Assembly: GCA_023150215.1 (NCBI GenBank)
Contig: JAKLLJ010000068.1
Span: forward strand, 1-12,354
DNA from: Thauera sp.
Lineage (GTDB): Bacteria; Pseudomonadota; Gammaproteobacteria; Burkholderiales; Rhodocyclaceae
Direction: 5' to 3'
Length of the DNA: 12,354 nt
This document shows positions 1-6,775 of this stretch, piece after piece (position 1 is the stretch's first letter; each line of letters opens with the position of its first letter). Both the position numbers and the translations under genes were made by a program. A model generated the notes under the pieces. That model had not been told where the DNA came from. It did not search any database and saw nothing but the letters and a program-made list of their open reading frames with translations.

Positions 1-133
1 TCGGCTCGCAGATTACGATCCACGCTTCCTCCCCACGCTCGGTCGCCCTCACGCAGTTGCGCTTCACTTCGTTCGCTGTGATCAACTTACGGCGGGACTT
101 CCACCCGCAGGAGGGCGCCCATGCTGGGCGCAC
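1..133 (-). mobile_element. Group II intron, 5' end (partial, probably class C)
   Basis: Read on the minus strand from 133 leftward, the sequence opens with GTGCGCCCAGCATGGGCGC, a GUGYG intron start followed by a 7-bp hairpin (115-121 with 125-131). A GCGGGTGGAAGTCCCGCC hairpin and a long structured GC-rich stretch follow. This order resembles domain I of class C group II introns such as the Oceanobacillus iheyensis intron (recalled, not aligned). The boundary falls directly after the T-rich tail of a terminator (134-174), the known insertion preference of class C introns. The rest of the intron, including any reverse transcriptase/maturase gene and the 3' end, lies outside the window. Confidence 0.8.
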
Positions 134-174
134 AAAGAAGAAGCGGACCATGCCGCGATGGGCACGATCCGCTT
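134..174 (-). terminator. Rho-independent terminator of the DUF932 gene
   Basis: The inverted repeat AAGCGGA (141-147) / TCCGCTT (168-174) has inner pairing TGCC/GGCA. On the minus strand it is followed by CTTCTTT (140-134). It begins 5 nt after the DUF932 stop codon and ends the leftward backbone operon. The group II intron starts immediately after the T-rich tail. Confidence 0.8.
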
Positions 175-179
175 GAGGG

Positions 180-1007
180 TCAGGCTTTCAGCTTGCGCAG
201 GCCTTCCGCAAGCAGCCAGAGTGCCCGGTTGAGTCGGACGTTCTGGTCGATGCCCTGGACAGGTCGTGTGCGCTGCTGGCGCCCGTTGGCACCGCGGCCG
301 GTCAGGCCACCTTTGACGAGGTTCTCCTGGACCCGGTTGAACGTGGACCACAGATCCGCAAGGTTGTCGTCGAAGCGACGGGGATGCAGGACCTGGTTTT
401 CCGTGATCGGCAGGGTCTTGCCGGGCTCGTCGTACTTGAGGACCAGGGCCGACTTGGCGAAGACCTCGGCCTCGCCGTCGTCGAGCGTGATGGCGCGCAT
501 GGCGTCGCGCGAGTCCTGCACTTGCTCGAAGCCATGCAGCACCTCGTAGGCACCCTCGATCACATGGTCGGTGACGTTGCCCTTGTGGGGCACACGCACG
601 TCGGCGAATGTGTCGCCGCACACCAGGCCGTTCTGGCAGACGAAGCGGAACATGCCCGCCAGCATCTGGTAGCTGCTGGTGCCATCGTGCGAATTGAGCA
701 GGATGATCTCGTTGGCCTCGGCGCCGTTGATCTGGCTCGCATGGCGAAGGCGCAGCATATGCTTGGTGTAGTCGCGGCGGTCCTCCTGGCGCACGCGGGT
801 CTGGCACACCATGAACGGCTGGAAGCCTTCCTTGCGCAGTTCGGTCAGCACAGCCGCCGTGGGAATGTAGCTGTACCGCTCGGAGCGGCTCTCGTGCGGG
901 GTGTCCGCGAAGATGGAGGGCGCGACAGTGCGAATCTGGTCATCGGACAGCGGATGATTCGACCGCAGCACCGGGGAGCGATAAGCGAAGCGGGATGCGA
1001 GTTGCAT
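180..1007 (-). CDS. DUF932 domain-containing protein (275 aa)
   Basis: This is a member of the DUF932 family, which is common in conjugative elements, plasmids and phages; its biochemical role is not established. The ATG at 1007 is chosen because AAGGAG lies 6 nt upstream; an in-frame ATG at 1046 would lie within the leader hairpins and has no comparable site. The protein opens MQLASRFAYRSPVL. Family-like stretches in the middle include the asparagine-histidine segment LNSHDGTSSYQ and FRFVCQNGLVCGDTF. The C-terminal part is basic. No signal peptide or membrane segment is seen, so it is probably cytoplasmic. It is the last gene of a leftward operon after DUF3577 and DUF3275, preceded by a 90-bp structured gap and followed by a terminator. 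Family assignment is confident; function is unknown. Confidence 0.85.
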   Translation of the reverse strand: MQLASRFAYRSPVLRSNHPLSDDQIRTVAPSIFADTPHESRSERYSYIPTAAVLTELRKEGFQPFMVCQTRVRQEDRRDYTKHMLRLRHASQINGAEANEIILLNSHDGTSSYQMLAGMFRFVCQNGLVCGDTFADVRVPHKGNVTDHVIEGAYEVLHGFEQVQDSRDAMRAITLDDGEAEVFAKSALVLKYDEPGKTLPITENQVLHPRRFDDNLADLWSTFNRVQENLVKGGLTGRGANGRQQRTRPVQGIDQNVRLNRALWLLAEGLRKLKA

Positions 1008-1030
1008 GACGATCTCCTTGGATAAGAGAC

Positions 1031-1071
1031 CGGAGCCCCGCCCCACCGGGGAGGAACCCCGGCGGGTGGTG
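1031..1071 (-). promoter_or_regulatory. Leader element copy 1 (two alternative hairpins), upstream of DUF932
   Basis: On the minus strand, CCGGGG-TTCCT-CCCCGG (1046-1051 with 1057-1062) can form one hairpin. The same C-run can instead pair with the following G-run as CCCC-GGT-GGGG (1041-1044 with 1048-1051). The element ends in a CTCCGG motif about 20 nt before the start codon region. It matches the layout of the copies at 2342-2394, 10977-11020 and 11877-11923. A cis-regulatory role is inferred. Confidence 0.5.
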
Positions 1072-1090
1072 AAACGCCGCTGGCGCGGCG
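1072..1090 (-). terminator. Candidate weak terminator/attenuator after DUF3275
   Basis: On the minus strand CGCCGC-GCCA-GCGGCG (1075-1080 with 1085-1090) is followed by TTT. It lies 7 nt after the DUF3275 stop codon. The T-run is short, so partial termination or RNA protection between operon genes is more likely than a full stop. Confidence 0.4.
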
Positions 1091-1097
1091 GTTGGAA

Positions 1098-1709
1098 TCA
1101 GGCCTTGGCGAGATGCCAGTCCTGGGACAGGGGAGCGAACTCGTAGCCCAACGTACCGAGACGGTCGCGCTGCTGACGCAGGACGCGGCGATCGACGGTG
1201 GCGTCGAGCTTGACGACCTCGCCCAGCGGCCAGAGCGCGCCGAACAGCGCCGCGTCGTCCGCCTCGGCCGAGGCCTCGGGGGATGCGGCGGCCGGCTCGC
1301 TGCCGAACGGCGTGGTATCGACCAGCGGATCGCGCGGGCTTCGAGGCTTCGCCTTCGGTTTGGCCTGGGGCACTGCCGGCGCGGGAGCCTGCGCTTCCTC
1401 GTCGATCGGATCGACTTCCTGTGGACTCAGCCGGCGGGCTTCGTCACGGCTCAGGGCGTCGATGTTGGACAAGGTCATCCCGCCCAGGAGGGCGCGGATC
1501 TCGATGACCATGCGGCCGTTGGCGTTGTACGTGGAGGGACGGATTTCGGCGATGACGAAATCGCCCTCGTACTTGCCTTCGGTGTACTGATCGAGCTCGG
1601 CGTTCTTCACGACGAACTCGCCGATGGAGGTCGCAAGGCGGCCGACGTTGAAGTCGCCGTTCCTGCCGTGGATGGTCTTGATGGCCAATTGGCCTGGGAG
1701 GGTGATCAT
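1098..1709 (-). CDS. DUF3275 family protein (203 aa)
   Basis: DUF3275 proteins are found mainly in ICEs and genomic islands of proteobacteria; molecular function is unknown. The start at 1709 has AGGAG about 7 nt upstream, and the protein opens MITLPGQLAIKTIHGRNGDF. The N-terminal ~105 residues are a compact, beta-rich looking domain (GKYEGDFVIAEIRPSTY, GRMVIEIRALLGGMTL). A proline/alanine/lysine-rich linker (~115-150) follows, then a C-terminal domain that is repeated in the family (LGTLGYEFAPLSQDWHLAKA ending). It is the middle gene of the leftward DUF3577-DUF3275-DUF932 operon, with 55 bp separating it from the upstream gene. An in-frame upstream extension to 1856 reads through the end of the DUF3577 gene and is not used. 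Confidence 0.85.
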   Translation of the reverse strand: MITLPGQLAIKTIHGRNGDFNVGRLATSIGEFVVKNAELDQYTEGKYEGDFVIAEIRPSTYNANGRMVIEIRALLGGMTLSNIDALSRDEARRLSPQEVDPIDEEAQAPAPAVPQAKPKAKPRSPRDPLVDTTPFGSEPAAASPEASAEADDAALFGALWPLGEVVKLDATVDRRVLRQQRDRLGTLGYEFAPLSQDWHLAKA

Positions 1710-1736
1710 GAAGGTCTCCTGCTGATGATGAGAGGG

Positions 1737-1759
1737 AAGGCCCCAGGGAACGGGGCCTT
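1737..1759 (-). promoter_or_regulatory. Intercistronic hairpin between DUF3577 and DUF3275 genes
   Basis: There is a perfect 8-bp inverted repeat, AAGGCCCC (1737-1744) / GGGGCCTT (1752-1759), with a 7-nt loop. On the minus strand it is followed by a pyrimidine-rich CCCTCTC. It could be an attenuator or an RNA-stability hairpin; there is no real T-run. The loop (GTTCCCT on the RNA strand) resembles the TTC loops of the other backbone leaders. Confidence 0.45.
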
Positions 1760-1764
1760 GCGGA

Positions 1765-2316
1765 TCAGAACGACTCGGCAGCGGCCAATGCGGGGGCATC
1801 GGCAGAGTCGTCGGCAGCATCGGCGACGGGCTTGGAAGGCTCCGGTGCCGAGGCATGCTGCGCGGCGGGCACGTCGGACGTCACAGGGACTTCCGGGTCG
1901 CGCCCGTCGGTCTCGGTCGGCCTGGGTTCGGCCTTGTAGACGAGCTTGCCGTCGACCTTGATCCAACTGACGAACAGCAGGCGGGCCTTGAGGCTCACAC
2001 CCTGCTCGCCGGCACGCTTCCCCTTGGAATAGGTGAAGGTGTCGGTCCACAGGTCGCCCAGGCGGAAGCCGATCATCACTTTCTTCTCCGCCTCGACGGC
2101 ATCGATGCAGCGACGAACCAGGTGCTGCGCTTCCGAACCCGATACGCGCGTGTCGAAACGCACATACGAGACGTCGTCGCTGGGACCGTTCAGAGCCGCG
2201 ATGTCGCAGGCCAGGAACGCATCGCCTTTCTTGGGCTTCACTTCGCGGATGCGATTGAGGTACCCGAGGCCGGTGATGTGCAGATCGAAATAGGACTTTT
2301 CGGTGGAAGTGGTCAT
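1765..2316 (-). CDS. STY4534/DUF3577 family ICE replication-type protein (183 aa)
   Basis: The family is named after a gene of the Salmonella SPI-7 ICE and is labelled an ICE replication protein; the biochemical activity is not known to me. The start at 2316 is supported by AGGAG 7 nt upstream. The conserved core is residues 1-125 (MTTSTEKSYFDLHITGLGYL, then VKPKKGDAFLACDIAALNG, RFDTRVSG, and a C-terminal SWIKVDGKLVYK). This looks like an OB-like beta-rich domain that starts from a short hydrophobic strand. The last ~55 residues are alanine/proline/acidic, probably disordered, as in single-stranded-DNA-binding proteins; that comparison is inference. It is the first gene of the leftward backbone operon, with a long structured leader and the repeated block 2461-2569 upstream. 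Confidence 0.85.
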   Translation of the reverse strand: MTTSTEKSYFDLHITGLGYLNRIREVKPKKGDAFLACDIAALNGPSDDVSYVRFDTRVSGSEAQHLVRRCIDAVEAEKKVMIGFRLGDLWTDTFTYSKGKRAGEQGVSLKARLLFVSWIKVDGKLVYKAEPRPTETDGRDPEVPVTSDVPAAQHASAPEPSKPVADAADDSADAPALAAAESF

Positions 2317-2341
2317 GGTGAATCTCCTGAAGGACAAGGTT

Positions 2342-2394
2342 GCGGAGACACACCCGACCCAGGCGGGGAAGGTGTGGAACCCCCGCGTGGGTTG
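2342..2394 (-). promoter_or_regulatory. Leader element copy 2, upstream of DUF3577
   Basis: On the minus strand the stem ACCCAcGCGGGG / CCCCGCcTGGGT (2381-2392 with 2357-2368, one mismatch) encloses a loop containing CACACC. That loop segment is complementary to GGTGTG just downstream (2371-2376 with 2349-2354), giving an alternative hairpin that shares the C-run. The element ends in TCTCCG, like the other copies. The 12-bp stem is too long for the loop pairing to be a simple pseudoknot, so the two folds are more likely mutually exclusive. Confidence 0.55.
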
Positions 2395-2460
2395 ATGGAA
2401 CAGCTTCGTGGCATCGCCATCGAGAACCGATGGGCGTTCGCGCATGGATGCCGGTGCGAA

Positions 2461-2569
2461 CTGGAGTGATCAACGCGGTCGGAACCGCATCGCAGCCTTG
2501 AAGATCGTGGCTGCCTGGGCATGTCGCTGACGGACGTCAGCGGAACATGGCCGGAAGCGTGGCACGAAG
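2461..2569. repeat. Diverged long repeat, copy A (about 109 bp)
   Basis: This block aligns with 11981-12087 over its whole length with a 2-bp gap. Shared stretches include ACTGGA, TCAACGCGG, GAACCGC, TTGAAGA, CTGCC, GGGCATG, CGCTGACG and GTCAGC. By eye identity is roughly three quarters or better. It contains the hairpin CGCTGAC-GGAC-GTCAGCG (2525-2542). It lies 145 bp upstream of the DUF3577 start, while copy B lies at a similar distance from the first gene of the other backbone operon. It is probably a conserved promoter/leader or DNA-processing site of the backbone; the role is inferred. Confidence 0.7.
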
Positions 2570-2676
2570 AAAGCGACGGGCCGAGCGGATATCGGCATTC
2601 GCCAATGCCCGCATTGGTGGGGCCTCAGTGACGATGCGCGCCTGAGCGAAGTGCCTTCGACACGCGCTCCTGATAC

Positions 2677-2690
2677 CATACCCCCCTATG
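2677..2690. promoter_or_regulatory. RcnR/DmeR-type C-tract operator
   Basis: CATA-CCCCCC-TATG is a six-base C-tract flanked by an exact inverted repeat. It sits 20 bp before the GTG start of the repressor gene. CsoR/RcnR-family repressors of the Ni/Co branch bind G/C-tracts with AT-containing inverted flanks, so this is the expected autoregulatory operator. No convincing -35/-10 pair could be assigned around it. Confidence 0.75.
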
Positions 2691-2710
2691 CCATACTCCG
2701 AGAGCGCGCC

Positions 2711-2989
2711 GTGAGCCACACCATCCGCGAAAAATCCAAGTTGCTGGGCCGCGTGCGCCGCATACGCGGCCAGGTGGAGGCGCTGGAACGCGCGCTGGAC
2801 GCCGAAAAAGGGTGCGCCGAAGTCCTGCACCAGATCGCCGCGGTGCGGGGGGCCATCAATGGACTGATGACAGAAGTCCTGGAGGAGCACGTTCGCACGC
2901 ATATCGCCGACCCGTCGATCAGCAGCGACGCCGAGCGAACGCAGGGGGCCAAAGAATTGATCGACGTACTGCGCGCCTACATCAAGTGA
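2711..2989 (+). CDS. dmeR: RcnR/DmeR-type Ni/Co-responsive repressor (92 aa, GTG start)
   Basis: This is a CsoR/RcnR family (DUF156 fold) all-helical DNA-binding metal sensor that represses metal exporters until metal binds. The GTG at 2711 is chosen because it gives a 92-residue protein that aligns from residue 1 with E. coli RcnR (SHTIR near the N-terminus, IAAVRGAINGLM in the middle, YIK at the end). In that frame all four RcnR Ni/Co ligands fall at the family positions: His3, Cys35, His60 and His64. A formaldehyde sensor (FrmR) would lack His3 and His64. The in-frame ATG at 2651 would place the operator inside the gene. It is followed 8 bp later by the CDF exporter, the order known from dmeRF operons. 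The dmeR name is inferred from that pairing; rcnR-like is equally fair. Confidence 0.85.
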   Translation: MSHTIREKSKLLGRVRRIRGQVEALERALDAEKGCAEVLHQIAAVRGAINGLMTEVLEEHVRTHIADPSISSDAERTQGAKELIDVLRAYIK

Positions 2990-2997
2990 GAACCGCC

Positions 2998-3984
2998 ATG
3001 CATACCGAAAACCTGTCCAACTGGATGCACGGCCACGTCTTCGATACCGGTAACGACGCCGCCGAGCGCAGCACGCGGGTGGTGATGTGGATCACGGCCG
3101 TGATGATGGTGGTCGAGATCGCTGCGGGCTGGTGGTTCAACTCGATGGCTCTGCTGGCCGACGGCTGGCACATGAGTTCCCACGCCGTCGCGATCGGTCT
3201 GTCCGCGATGGCCTATGCCACCGCCCGGCGCTATGCGAAGGACCCGCGCTTCGCATTCGGTACCTGGAAAATCGAAATCCTGGGGGGCTTCGCCAGCGCC
3301 ATCTTCCTACTGGGCGGGGCCGTGATGATGGTGGTGGGCTCGGTGGAGCGGATCGTCTCGCCGCAGCCCATCCAGTACCAGGAAGCGATTGTGATCGCCG
3401 TCCTCGGGTTGGCGGTGAATGTCATTTGCGCATTGATTCTCGGCAAGGCGCACCATCATGACCATGGTCATTCTCATGGGCACGATCATGGCCATGTGCA
3501 TCACCACGGCGACCATCACGATCTCAACCTGAAGTCGGCCTACCTGCACGTCATCGCCGACGCCGCCACATCGGTCCTCGCCATCGTGGCCCTGGTCGGT
3601 GGGTGGATCTACGGCTGGTCCTGGCTGGACCCGGTCATGGGCATCGTCGGTGCCGTGTTGGTTGCCGTCTGGGCCAAGGGTCTCATCACCGATACGGGCA
3701 AGGTGCTGCTCGACCGCGAGATGGATCACCCCGTGGTCGATGAGATTCGGGAGGTGGTGGAAACCGGGCCGGACGCCGGTGACGCGCGAATCACCGACCT
3801 GCACGTCTGGCGCGTGGGCAAGCAGGTCTATTCGTGCGCCCTGACCGTGGTGACCCACGACAGCGCGCTGACGCCGGACGTCGTGCGTGAGCGCCTGTCG
3901 GTGCACGAGGAGATCGTCCATTCGACCATCGAGATCCACCACTGTCCCGATGCGCCGACAGATGCAGTCCGGGCGACGACATGA
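2998..3984 (+). CDS. dmeF: DmeF-type cation diffusion facilitator (Co/Ni exporter, 328 aa)
   Basis: This is an inner-membrane metal/proton antiporter of the CDF family. About six membrane segments are visible. The metal-site motif in helix 2 is ADGWHMSSH (Asp55, His58, His62). The helix 5 motif is HVIAD (His184, Asp188). A histidine-rich cytoplasmic loop (about 152-174, alternating His/Asp/Gly) separates helices 4 and 5. The C-terminal cytoplasmic domain (about 235-320) has DLHVWRVG and EIHHCPD. This is the DmeF pattern, known mainly for cobalt and nickel export. The N-terminal HGHVFD segment is also DmeF-like. It lies 8 bp after the repressor gene and overlaps the next gene by ATGA, so it is translationally coupled. 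Substrate preference is inferred from family and partner. Confidence 0.88.
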   Translation: MHTENLSNWMHGHVFDTGNDAAERSTRVVMWITAVMMVVEIAAGWWFNSMALLADGWHMSSHAVAIGLSAMAYATARRYAKDPRFAFGTWKIEILGGFASAIFLLGGAVMMVVGSVERIVSPQPIQYQEAIVIAVLGLAVNVICALILGKAHHHDHGHSHGHDHGHVHHHGDHHDLNLKSAYLHVIADAATSVLAIVALVGGWIYGWSWLDPVMGIVGAVLVAVWAKGLITDTGKVLLDREMDHPVVDEIREVVETGPDAGDARITDLHVWRVGKQVYSCALTVVTHDSALTPDVVRERLSVHEEIVHSTIEIHHCPDAPTDAVRATT

Positions 3985-5237
3985 AGACCGTGACAGAAAA
4001 CATCACCAACAATGACAACTCGGTCCAGGGGAACGGGTGGCTGAACCGCACCGTCGCCGGCGCCGGGATCACCAGCGCGCTCGGCGATTTCTGCTACGAG
4101 ACCACCACCGTGATCCTGCCCGGCTTCCTGGCCGTGCTGGGCATTCCGGCCGCCGCGCTGGGCATCATCGAGGGCATTGCGGATGCGGTGGCGAGCTTCA
4201 CCAAGATGGTGTCGGGGTACATCGCCGACAAACTGGGCCACCGCAAGCTTCTGGTGCTGGTCGGTTACGGGCTCACCCCGCTGGGCCAGGCCCTGATCGC
4301 CCTGGCCGCGGGCTGGCCGCTGATCCTGCTCGGGCGCATGGTGTCCTGGTTCGGCAAGGGCCTGCGCGGCCCGTTACGCGACGCCATCGTGATCCAGGCG
4401 GTCAGCCCCGCGACGCGCGGGCGCGCCTTCGGTTTTCATCGCGCGGCGGACACCGTCGGCGCAGTGTTCGGCCCGCTGTTGGGCGTGGTCTTGCTGGGGC
4501 TCGCTCAGGGCTGGCACTGGAGCGACGACGCCGGCCCCTTCCGCTTCGTGCTGTGGCTCTCGCTCATTCCCGGCCTGCTGGCGCTGCTGGCCTTCCTCGC
4601 ATTGGTGCAGGACCCGCAGCATTCGCCGAATCCGGCGCTCAAGTTCTTCGGCTCGCTGCGCGGGCTGCCGTCCCGGTTCAAGCGCTATCTCGGCGCTGTC
4701 GGACTGTTCGGCGTCGGTGATTTCTCCCACACCTTGTTGATCCTCGCCGCCACCACGCTGCTCACCCCGTCGATGGGCGTGGTGCAGGCCGCGCAGGTGG
4801 CCGGGCTGCTCTATGTGTGGCGCAATGTCGTGCAAGTGGCCGCGTCGTGGCCGGTGGGTTGGCTCGCCGATCGCGTCGGCCACCTGCCCGTGCTGGTGGC
4901 GGGCTACGGCCTGGGTGTTGCCACGGCGGTGCTGACCGCGCTGGCCTTCTGGTCTGACCTCGACAGCGTGGCGCTGCTCGCGGGAATCTTCTGCATCGCC
5001 GGTCTGTATGTCGCCGTGCAGGAGGCGCTGGAATCCACCGTGACTGCCGAAATGGTGCCGGCCGAGACCATGACCATGAGCATGGGCGCGCTGGGCACCG
5101 TCAACGGCACGGCCAAGTTTCTCTCCAGCGCCACGGTCGGCGTGGTGTGGACGGCGGTCTCGCCGGTGTTGGCGTTTGCCTTGGCGGCCACCTTCATGCT
5201 GGCCGGCACGCTCGCCATCCTGCGGGTGCGCGACTGA
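3981..5237 (+). CDS. Major facilitator superfamily permease, probable metal efflux (418 aa)
   Basis: This is a twelve-segment MFS transporter of usual length. The loop 2-3 signature is GYIADKLGHRK (79-89) and the half-repeat counterpart GWLADRVGH lies at about 293-301. An arginine-rich GKGLRGPLRDA segment (125-135) is typical of MFS permeases found beside metal-resistance genes. The N-terminal ~20 residues are polar and asparagine-rich and precede the first membrane segment. Its start overlaps the dmeF stop (ATGA) and its stop overlaps the next start, so it belongs to the dme operon and is probably under the same repressor. Ni/Co export, as for NreB-type MFS proteins, is the likeliest role, but the sequence does not prove a substrate. 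Confidence 0.8.
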   Translation: MKTVTENITNNDNSVQGNGWLNRTVAGAGITSALGDFCYETTTVILPGFLAVLGIPAAALGIIEGIADAVASFTKMVSGYIADKLGHRKLLVLVGYGLTPLGQALIALAAGWPLILLGRMVSWFGKGLRGPLRDAIVIQAVSPATRGRAFGFHRAADTVGAVFGPLLGVVLLGLAQGWHWSDDAGPFRFVLWLSLIPGLLALLAFLALVQDPQHSPNPALKFFGSLRGLPSRFKRYLGAVGLFGVGDFSHTLLILAATTLLTPSMGVVQAAQVAGLLYVWRNVVQVAASWPVGWLADRVGHLPVLVAGYGLGVATAVLTALAFWSDLDSVALLAGIFCIAGLYVAVQEALESTVTAEMVPAETMTMSMGALGTVNGTAKFLSSATVGVVWTAVSPVLAFALAATFMLAGTLAILRVRD

Positions 5238-6214
5238 TGGACCGACTGACCCTCGAACGCCGCCAGGTCTGGATCTACCTTGCCGCCATCGCAGGCGGCC
5301 TGGTGCTGGGCACCGTTGCGCCCGAGATCGGGCCGCGCTTCGAGGTCTTGTTGTGGTCGGTGCCGGCCGCGCTGCTCTACACGACCTTCGTGCAGGTGCC
5401 GTTGCTCCATGTACGCGACGCCTTCCGGGACCGGCGCTTCGTGCTGGCCATCCTGCTCGGGAACTTCGTGCTGATCCCGCTGGTGCTGTGGCTGGCACTC
5501 CAGTGGCTGCCGGGCGACCCGGCCCTGCGCCTCGGCGTGCTGCTGGTCTTGTTGGTGCCGTGCACTGACTGGTTCATCACCTTCACCCAACTCGGCCGCG
5601 GCACGCCGGCACGAGCCATCGCCGTCACGCCGCTCAATCTGCTGGCACAGCTGTTGCTGTTGCCGGTCTACCTCTGGCTGATGCTGCCGGTGGCCGATTT
5701 CAGCGCGGCGCTGAAGACCGAAGAGATGCTGCCCGCTGCACTCGCGCTGATCGGGCTGCCCCTCGTGGCCGCCGCGCTCAGCGAACGCTGGGTCGAGGCG
5801 CGGACAGAGCGGGCCATCTGGCGCGAGCGACTCGGCTGGTGGCCGGTGCCCTTGCTGGCGGTAGTGGTGTTCCTGATCGCCGGTGCGCAGGTCGGTACGG
5901 TGCTCGATGCCGGGCCCGTGCTGCTGATGGTGCTGCCGGTGTTCGTCGGCTTCCTGCTGGTTGCCGCGCTGCTGGCGCGCGGTCTCACCCGGTGGTTGCG
6001 GCTGCCGATGGACACCGGCCGCACGCTGGCCTTCAGCTTCGGCACCCGCAATTCCTTCGTCGTGCTGCCGTTCGCGCTGGCCTTGCCTGCCGGCTGGGAC
6101 ACCACCGTGGTGGTGATCGTGTTCCAGTCGTTGGTGGAGCTGTTCGGGATGGTGTTCTACCTCTGGTGGCTGCCGCGTCATCTGTTCCGGGAACCGATGA
6201 AGGCTGGGGCATGA
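5237..6214 (+). CDS. Acr3-like permease of the BASS superfamily (325 aa)
   Basis: A membrane protein with about ten segments, related to Acr3 arsenite permeases and bile-acid/sodium symporters. Two residues known to be needed in Acr3 have plausible counterparts: Cys109 in the VPCTDW motif of helix 4 and Glu301 in SLVELFG of helix 9. A family-like GTRNSFVVLP motif is at 269-278. Length fits the family. The ATG shares one base with the stop of the MFS gene (TGATG), so translation is coupled. No arsR or arsC is present, which is odd for an arsenic gene. The protein may export another oxyanion or metal within the Ni/Co operon. The family is fairly sure; the substrate is open. Confidence 0.75.
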   Translation: MDRLTLERRQVWIYLAAIAGGLVLGTVAPEIGPRFEVLLWSVPAALLYTTFVQVPLLHVRDAFRDRRFVLAILLGNFVLIPLVLWLALQWLPGDPALRLGVLLVLLVPCTDWFITFTQLGRGTPARAIAVTPLNLLAQLLLLPVYLWLMLPVADFSAALKTEEMLPAALALIGLPLVAAALSERWVEARTERAIWRERLGWWPVPLLAVVVFLIAGAQVGTVLDAGPVLLMVLPVFVGFLLVAALLARGLTRWLRLPMDTGRTLAFSFGTRNSFVVLPFALALPAGWDTTVVVIVFQSLVELFGMVFYLWWLPRHLFREPMKAGA

Positions 6215-6348
6215 GCAGGTCAAAGCGATATCGTGCTTCCAAGTGGGACCACCTCAAGGCGCTGTCGCTGAGCGAGGCCATTGCCCGTCCCATCGGGGTG
6301 CCGGTCGCAAGTGAAGAAAAGGGCGAAACCGCGTCCCAGGAGGCTTGA
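6211..6348 (+). CDS. Small hypothetical protein (45 aa)
   Basis: The frame opens with an ATGA overlap at the end of the Acr3-like gene and runs to a TGA one base before the ATG of the next gene, leaving no slack in the operon. The product begins MSRSKRYRASKWDHLKALSL, with a basic first third, a mid helix and an acidic tail ending EKGETASQEA. No membrane segment or cysteine/histidine metal site is seen. I do not recognise it. Its coupled position is the main evidence that it is translated; it might instead only serve ribosome hand-over. The Shine-Dalgarno AGGAGG for the next gene lies inside its last codons. Confidence 0.5.
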   Translation: MSRSKRYRASKWDHLKALSLSEAIARPIGVPVASEEKGETASQEA

Positions 6349-6349
6349 C

Positions 6350-6775
6350 ATGGACGAGTGCTGCACCAACAAAGGCGCCGAGCTGGCCGCCCTGGCGGAC
6401 AAGGCCAGCCAACGCACCGCGTGCTGATGGTGGTCCTCGCCATCAACGCGGTGATGTTTCTGGTCGAGTTCAGCGCCGGCCTCGTTTCCCACTCCCTCCG
6501 CTCTCATGGGGGATTCGGTCGACATGCTCGGCGACGCGCTGGTCTACGGATTGAGCCTCTTTGCCTTGCACCGCGGTGCGAAGTGGGAAGCCGGCGCGGC
6601 ACTCGCAAAGGGCGTAATCATCCTGGGCTTCTTCGGCGTGATCGTGGCCGAGATCGTTCAGAAGCTCCTGCATGGCGTAACGCCGTCCAGCACCCTGATG
6701 CTGACCTTCGGCAGCATTGCCCTGATCGCCAATCTGACCTGCCTAGCGTTGCTGCGGCGGTTCCGCTCGCTCACC
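6350..6775 (+). pseudogene. Broken and truncated CDF-like cation transporter
   Basis: ATG at 6350 follows AGGAGG and opens MDECCTNKGAELAALADK, as in a small CDF-like transporter family. That frame stops at 6425-6427. The expected continuation VLMVVLAINAVMFLVEFSAG then runs in another frame (about 6421-6495), and the first frame resumes with SALMGDSVDMLGDALVYGLS from 6497. Two compensating indels therefore exist: about +2 or -1 near 6419, and +1 or -2 near 6496. The expected six-segment protein also stops resembling the family after LTCLALLRRFRSL (about 6772), so its C-terminal half is missing where the mer locus begins. The remaining frame runs on to 6871 into merA antisense. Not expected to be functional. 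Confidence 0.75.

Noticed and set aside
384..1961. Plus-strand frames 384-1025 and 1092-1961
   Set aside because: Both are antisense to the DUF932, DUF3275 and DUF3577 genes and lack ribosome sites or recognisable domains.
2342..2394. H-type pseudoknot in the DUF3577 leader
   Set aside because: The loop-to-downstream pairing is real, but only 2 nt would have to cross a 12-bp stem, so alternative hairpins are more plausible.
2602..2617. Perfect repeat CCAATG-CCCG-CATTGG
   Set aside because: A neat palindrome, but without a T-run, a known operator match or a second copy; not enough to assign a role.
2651..2710. ATG at 2651 as start of the repressor gene
   Set aside because: It would put the operator inside the coding region and shift the metal ligands off their family positions; GTG at 2711 fits both.
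4904..6223. Long minus-strand frame (439 codons) antisense to the permease genes
   Set aside because: Its product is a Gln/His/Arg-rich low-complexity string typical of the reverse strand of GC-rich membrane genes. The opposite strand has two recognisable permeases with coupled starts.
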